Source: CAMYJH01 sp041589735
GTDB taxonomy: Bacteria; Pseudomonadota; Gammaproteobacteria; HK1
NCBI GenBank assembly: GCA_041589735.1
Contig: JBFHVA010000168.1
Span: 1-7,669, forward strand
DNA length: 7,669 bases
Reading direction: 5' to 3'
How positions within the stretch are numbered: position 1 is the first letter of the stretch; each line of letters starts with the position of its first letter. The position numbers and the translations under genes are program-made. Below the pieces are notes generated by a model. The model was not told where the DNA came from. It searched no databases and was given only the letters and a program-made list of their open reading frames with translations. This document shows, piece by piece, positions 5,067 to 7,669 of this stretch.

Positions 5067-6443
5067 ATGGCCGGGGGAAACGAATTTTATCGCGCCGAGA
5101 TGGAAGAGCTCGCCCGCAGCTTCGGGCTCGATTTCTATCCGGTGGAATTCGAGGTGGTGCCGCCGAGCTTCATGACCGAGGTGGCGGTCTACGGCCTGCC
5201 GGTGCGCATGCCCCACTGGTCCTTCGGCGTTCGCTACATCCACCAGCTGGTCCAGCACAAGATGGGCCACTCGCGCATCTTCGAAGTGGTCTACCCCGGC
5301 GATCCCGGCCACGCCTTCCTGGCCAACAACAATTCCGATATGGACAACACCCTGGTGTGCGCCCACGTGCTGGGTCACGCCGATTTCTCCAAGAACAACG
5401 AGCTCTTTCGTCGCGTCCACAAGCAGGTAGGCACGCGCATCATAGACATGGCCGCCCATCACGCCCGCCGCATCGGGGACGCCATCGAGCGCCACGGGCA
5501 GGAACACGTGGAGCGGGTGCTGGACGCGGCGCTGTCGCTGGAGCAGCACATCGACATCAACCAGTCGCTGAGCCGCGCTCGCTACAGCGAGACGGAAAAG
5601 GAAAGTGAAGACTCTCTGCTCAGCACCTTCGTCAAGCGCTTCGTCGCTTTGGGCGGCGATAACGAAGACGAGGAATCCGGCGACGAGGAACCGTCGAGAA
5701 TTCCGATTCCGCCCCATCCGGAACAGGATCTGTTGTGGTTCATCGCCCAGTACGCGCCGGAGATGGAGGACTGGGAGCGGGATATTTTTCTCGCCGTCCG
5801 CGAAGAGTCGTTTTACTTTTACCCCGTCTTCGCGTGTCAGATCATGAATGAAGGCTGGGCCTCTTACTGGCACGCGCGGCTGCTGCGTGAGGCCGCCTTC
5901 CTGCCCCAGGACCTTTACCTGGACGCTATGAAGACCCATTCGGATGTGGTGCGCCCGACCGCGGGTGAAAAGCAGATCGCGCTCAATATCAATCCCTACC
6001 ACCTGGGGTTTTCGATTTGGGACCGTTTCATCGAGGCCGAAGGCGTCGAAAAAGCCAGGACCATCATGCAGTCAGAGGACGACTTCAGCTTCGTTCGAAA
6101 TTACCTTGACTCCGATCTTGCTGACGAGCTCAATATCTTCGTTTATGACGCCAACAAAAACGGAGAGATCAAAGTCACAGCCAACGAGATCCACCAGCTG
6201 CACGAGGCAATCTTGAGCAAGAAGTTCAATTTCGGTGCACCCCGGGTACGGGTCACGGAGATGGGCGTAGACGGCGCGCTAGAGCTCAAGCACGAAAGCG
6301 ATGTGGACGGCCGCGGCCTCGATACCGAGCGGGCAAAGAAGGTCATCGAGTATATCCACCGCGTGTGGCGGCGCCCGGTCACCATGCGCACCCTGGACGC
6401 GAAGGGCAAAGAGACGACGCTGGAAACTGGCGAAGCCGCCTGA
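5067..6443 (+). CDS. spoVR: SpoVR family protein (YcgB/SpoVR)
   Basis: Encodes 458 residues, near Bacillus SpoVR length. The SpoVR core is present: GLDFYPVEFEVV near the start, PHWSFG, then the HVLGHADFSKNN segment with its conserved His residues, and QHIDINQSLSR. The middle has the acidic stretch EDEESGDEEP, then EGWASYWHARLL and NPYHLGF. The C-terminal part ends in IEYIHRVWRRPV. Bacillus SpoVR is needed for normal spore cortex formation; Gram-negative homologues do not make spores and are tied to stationary-phase or starvation survival. The catalytic activity, if any, is unknown. AGGAGG at 5052-5057, inside the end of the DUF444 gene, sits nine bases before ATG 5067 and fixes the start, although the frame is open further upstream. 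It is the last gene of the operon. An EF-hand-like DANKNGEI stretch starts at residue 361. Confidence 0.95.
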   Translation: MAGGNEFYRAEMEELARSFGLDFYPVEFEVVPPSFMTEVAVYGLPVRMPHWSFGVRYIHQLVQHKMGHSRIFEVVYPGDPGHAFLANNNSDMDNTLVCAHVLGHADFSKNNELFRRVHKQVGTRIIDMAAHHARRIGDAIERHGQEHVERVLDAALSLEQHIDINQSLSRARYSETEKESEDSLLSTFVKRFVALGGDNEDEESGDEEPSRIPIPPHPEQDLLWFIAQYAPEMEDWERDIFLAVREESFYFYPVFACQIMNEGWASYWHARLLREAAFLPQDLYLDAMKTHSDVVRPTAGEKQIALNINPYHLGFSIWDRFIEAEGVEKARTIMQSEDDFSFVRNYLDSDLADELNIFVYDANKNGEIKVTANEIHQLHEAILSKKFNFGAPRVRVTEMGVDGALELKHESDVDGRGLDTERAKKVIEYIHRVWRRPVTMRTLDAKGKETTLETGEAA

Positions 6444-6457
6444 CGCTATCGATCCGC

Positions 6458-6471
6458 TCGCGAATTCGCGA
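6458..6471. repeat. Perfect 14-bp palindrome TCGCGAATTCGCGA after spoVR
   Basis: The 14 bases are perfectly self-complementary and start 15 bases after the SpoVR stop codon. With a one-base bulge the pairing extends to GC/GC on both sides (6456-6474). There is no T-run, so it is not a standard terminator. It may be a 3' mRNA-end hairpin, a protein site or chance. Confidence 0.4.
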
Positions 6472-6515
6472 AGCTTATGTGGTGGTTACCTGAGTCTTAC
6501 CACGATCAGATAGTC

Positions 6516-6539
6516 AAACAGTACGTTCCTTAACTGTTT
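6516..6539. terminator. Possible bidirectional terminator between convergent genes
   Basis: AAACAGT (6516-6522) and ACTGTTT (6533-6539) form a perfect 7-bp stem with a 10-base loop in the 100-base gap between the convergent SpoVR and lipoprotein genes. The A/T ends give a short T-run on each strand. The stem is A/T-rich and the loop long, so termination would be weak. The position just after the lipoprotein stop on its strand supports the role. Confidence 0.35.
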
Positions 6540-6543
6540 CTCG

Positions 6544-7368
6544 TTAGTTGACGATACGCTTGGCCAGCGATCCTGCGGCGCGTTCCAGCTCCTCATTCAA
6601 CAAGCGGCCGTTTTCCGCGATCAAATCCGACAACCTGCGGGTCGCTCCCAGGTACTCCCAGCGGCCCCGCGCTTCAGGCACGAATTCTCCTTCGCGCATG
6701 GAGTAGACGTTTGCCCTCACGCCAATCTCGAGAGCGACCCGTGGATCCTCGACGGTTTCGTCAAACGGACCGTCTGTTGTTAATCTAAATTTTGTCAATT
6801 CGATCTCGACTAAACCGTTGAAGGGCCCTTCGGGAACGAATTCCTCCGGATGGCCGCGGAAGGCTTTCAGCTGCGCGTCGTAAGCCGTCCGTGCCCGTAT
6901 CCGTGATACGACGGCATGACTGACCAACAGCTGGGGACGGCGGTTGGCGAGGCTGTGTTTCAAATGTTCGTTCGCCTGCTTTAGCGAAGCTGTGCCGTAT
7001 ATCGACCAGTTGCCCGTCGTCTCTGATCCGTTAATGGATTCGACGAGTGCCCCCAGCGGAGCGGCGAGACCTCCGTCGCTACAGCCCGATACGGGATCTG
7101 AGCCGCATCCCGCGACGACAACGCTCGTGGTGTTTGTGGCTCCATTATTCGAGCCCGTAGCCGCGCCATCGGGTGCGGCCTCAGGCGAAGATTGTAAAAA
7201 CGCGATGTAATCTCCCGGCAGCACCGCGATAGAACCGGGAGCGCCTTCGAACCAGTCCCTGGCCGCTGGAAAATTTTCGTCGATGGTGCGCGTGGTGCCG
7301 CCGCATCCGCCAACGGACAGCAGCGCCGAGGCGAATAGCATCAAAACCAGCAGGCGTCGGATTTCCAT
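6544..7368 (-). CDS. Predicted lipoprotein of unknown function
   Basis: Encodes 274 residues. The N-terminus has R4-R5, a hydrophobic core (LLVLMLFASALL) and a lipobox VGGC with the acylated Cys at 22. The residues after it are Gly-Gly, with no Asp at +2, so outer-membrane sorting is likely in a Gram-negative host. After residue 45 comes AVLPGDYIAFLQ, then a low-complexity Ala/Gly/Ser/Thr/Asn insert (about 61-105) holding two Cys (88 and 96) that could form a disulfide. The C-terminal half looks like a mixed alpha/beta domain ending in an amphipathic helix (NEELERAAGSLAKRIVN). I do not recognise the family. GAGG lies about seven bases before the ATG. It is convergent with the prkA operon and has its own promoter candidate, so a functional link to PrkA is not implied. 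Confidence 0.85.
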   Translation of the reverse strand: MEIRRLLVLMLFASALLSVGGCGGTTRTIDENFPAARDWFEGAPGSIAVLPGDYIAFLQSSPEAAPDGAATGSNNGATNTTSVVVAGCGSDPVSGCSDGGLAAPLGALVESINGSETTGNWSIYGTASLKQANEHLKHSLANRRPQLLVSHAVVSRIRARTAYDAQLKAFRGHPEEFVPEGPFNGLVEIELTKFRLTTDGPFDETVEDPRVALEIGVRANVYSMREGEFVPEARGRWEYLGATRRLSDLIAENGRLLNEELERAAGSLAKRIVN

Positions 7369-7396
7369 CGGAACCTCATCCTCGAATTCGGGGGAC

Positions 7397-7402
7397 AGTA
7401 TA
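7397..7402 (-). promoter_or_regulatory. Likely -10 element of the lipoprotein gene (TATACT)
   Basis: On the minus strand TATACT is a five-of-six match to the sigma-70 -10 hexamer. It would start transcription near 7390, about 20 bases before the lipoprotein ATG. No good -35 is found at 16-18 bases (CCGGCA at 17); TTGCCT lies 24 bases upstream, which is too far. AGTATACT (7397-7404) is also a perfect 8-bp palindrome. Confidence 0.4.
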
Positions 7403-7534
7403 CTTATTTCCCGATTTCTTGCCGGGAGGCAATTTCGAGCGGTCGGTTCTCTTGGAAGTTATCTAATTGCAAATTCTGGAATTAATAGGTGCGGCCCTAT
7501 TGAACAGCTGGATCCGGGTTCGCGTTCGAATGGA

Positions 7535-7564
7535 AAAAGGCCGGGAATCGCTTCCCGGCCTTTT
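7535..7564 (-). terminator. Rho-independent terminator of the ammonium transporter gene
   Basis: A 13-bp perfect stem (AAAAGGCCGGGAA with its complement) closes a 4-base loop. On the minus strand it is followed by a T-run (CCTTTTTCC), and it begins about 21 bases after the transporter stop codon. The A-tract on the other side means it could also stop transcription from the opposite strand. Confidence 0.88.
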
Positions 7565-7585
7565 CCGTTGTGCAAAGCCCGACGC

Positions 7586-7669
7586 TTAGAGAATGTATCC
7601 CCGCTCGTCGTGCAGGGCGATGTCGAGGCCTTCTTCCTCTTCGTCCGGATTGACCCGCAGTCCCATGAC
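7586..7669 (-). CDS. amt: C-terminus of an ammonium transporter (Amt family), partial
   Basis: The last 27 codons plus a TAA stop (7586-7588 on the plus strand) are present; the rest lies beyond the window. The reading GLRVNPDEEEEGLD, then IALHDERGY, matches the conserved cytoplasmic tail of AmtB/Amt proteins (GLRV, an acidic run, GLD, then H-x-E-x2-Y). In the family this tail couples the subunits of the trimer and contacts the PII protein GlnK. The usual HGE is HDE here. Amt genes often follow glnK, which would lie outside the window. A strong terminator follows. The tail is short, so the identification rests on this motif alone. Confidence 0.82.
   Translation of the reverse strand, partial: VMGLRVNPDEEEEGLDIALHDERGYIL

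Noticed and set aside
5028..6002. 324-codon - strand frame inside the SpoVR gene
   Set aside because: A mirror of strong G/C third-position preference in spoVR; His/Val/Ala-rich and without domains. The antisense frames in prkA (2027-2464, 2477-3010, 3176-3874) and DUF444 (4088-4779) are rejected for the same reason.

Overview
The window comes from a moderately high-GC Gram-negative bacterium, most likely a proteobacterium and plausibly a gammaproteobacterium. The clues are two exported-protein genes (one a lipoprotein with a lipobox), strong third-position G/C preference in the main genes, and the tail of an ammonium transporter gene. The genus cannot be named from this sequence alone.

Layout. 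Positions 1-165 carry what looks like the 3' end of a gene for a cysteine-cluster protein (+ strand). A gene-poor, more A/T-rich stretch follows (166-501), then a gene for a small secreted protein of unknown function (502-1023, +). Next comes an 886-base non-coding region (1024-1909) whose last 450 bases are dense in dyads, direct repeats and possible promoter elements. The core of the window is a tight three-gene operon on the + strand: prkA (AAA+ protein kinase/protease-like, 1910-3862), a DUF444/UPF0229 von Willebrand A-like gene (YeaH/YhbH family, 3887-5062) and a SpoVR-family gene (YcgB/SpoVR, 5067-6443), with gaps of 24 and 4 bases. A convergent lipoprotein gene (6544-7368, -) follows. 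The window ends in the last 27 codons of an amt-type ammonium transporter gene (-) with its own hairpin terminator.

How the genes work together. PrkA, the DUF444 protein and the SpoVR-family protein form a widely conserved module. In Bacillus it is linked to sporulation, and in enterobacteria to stationary-phase and nitrogen-starvation survival. The joint mechanism is not well understood. From memory of the family sequences, all three proteins here resemble the Bacillus PrkA/YhbH/SpoVR versions, and PrkA clearly more than E. coli YeaG, although the genome looks Gram-negative. The AAA+ ATPase and the MIDAS-type VWA-like protein echo the MoxR-VWA pairing, with SpoVR as a possible effector or target.

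The most interesting unexplained signal is the prkA upstream region: a perfect DnaA-box match, a 21-bp tandem repeat carrying TGC-N9-GCA dyads, a CRP-like palindrome, a second perfect dyad, and a 10-bp direct repeat 35 bp apart in the leader. None of these has been tested. No mobile element, CRISPR array, tRNA or rRNA was seen.
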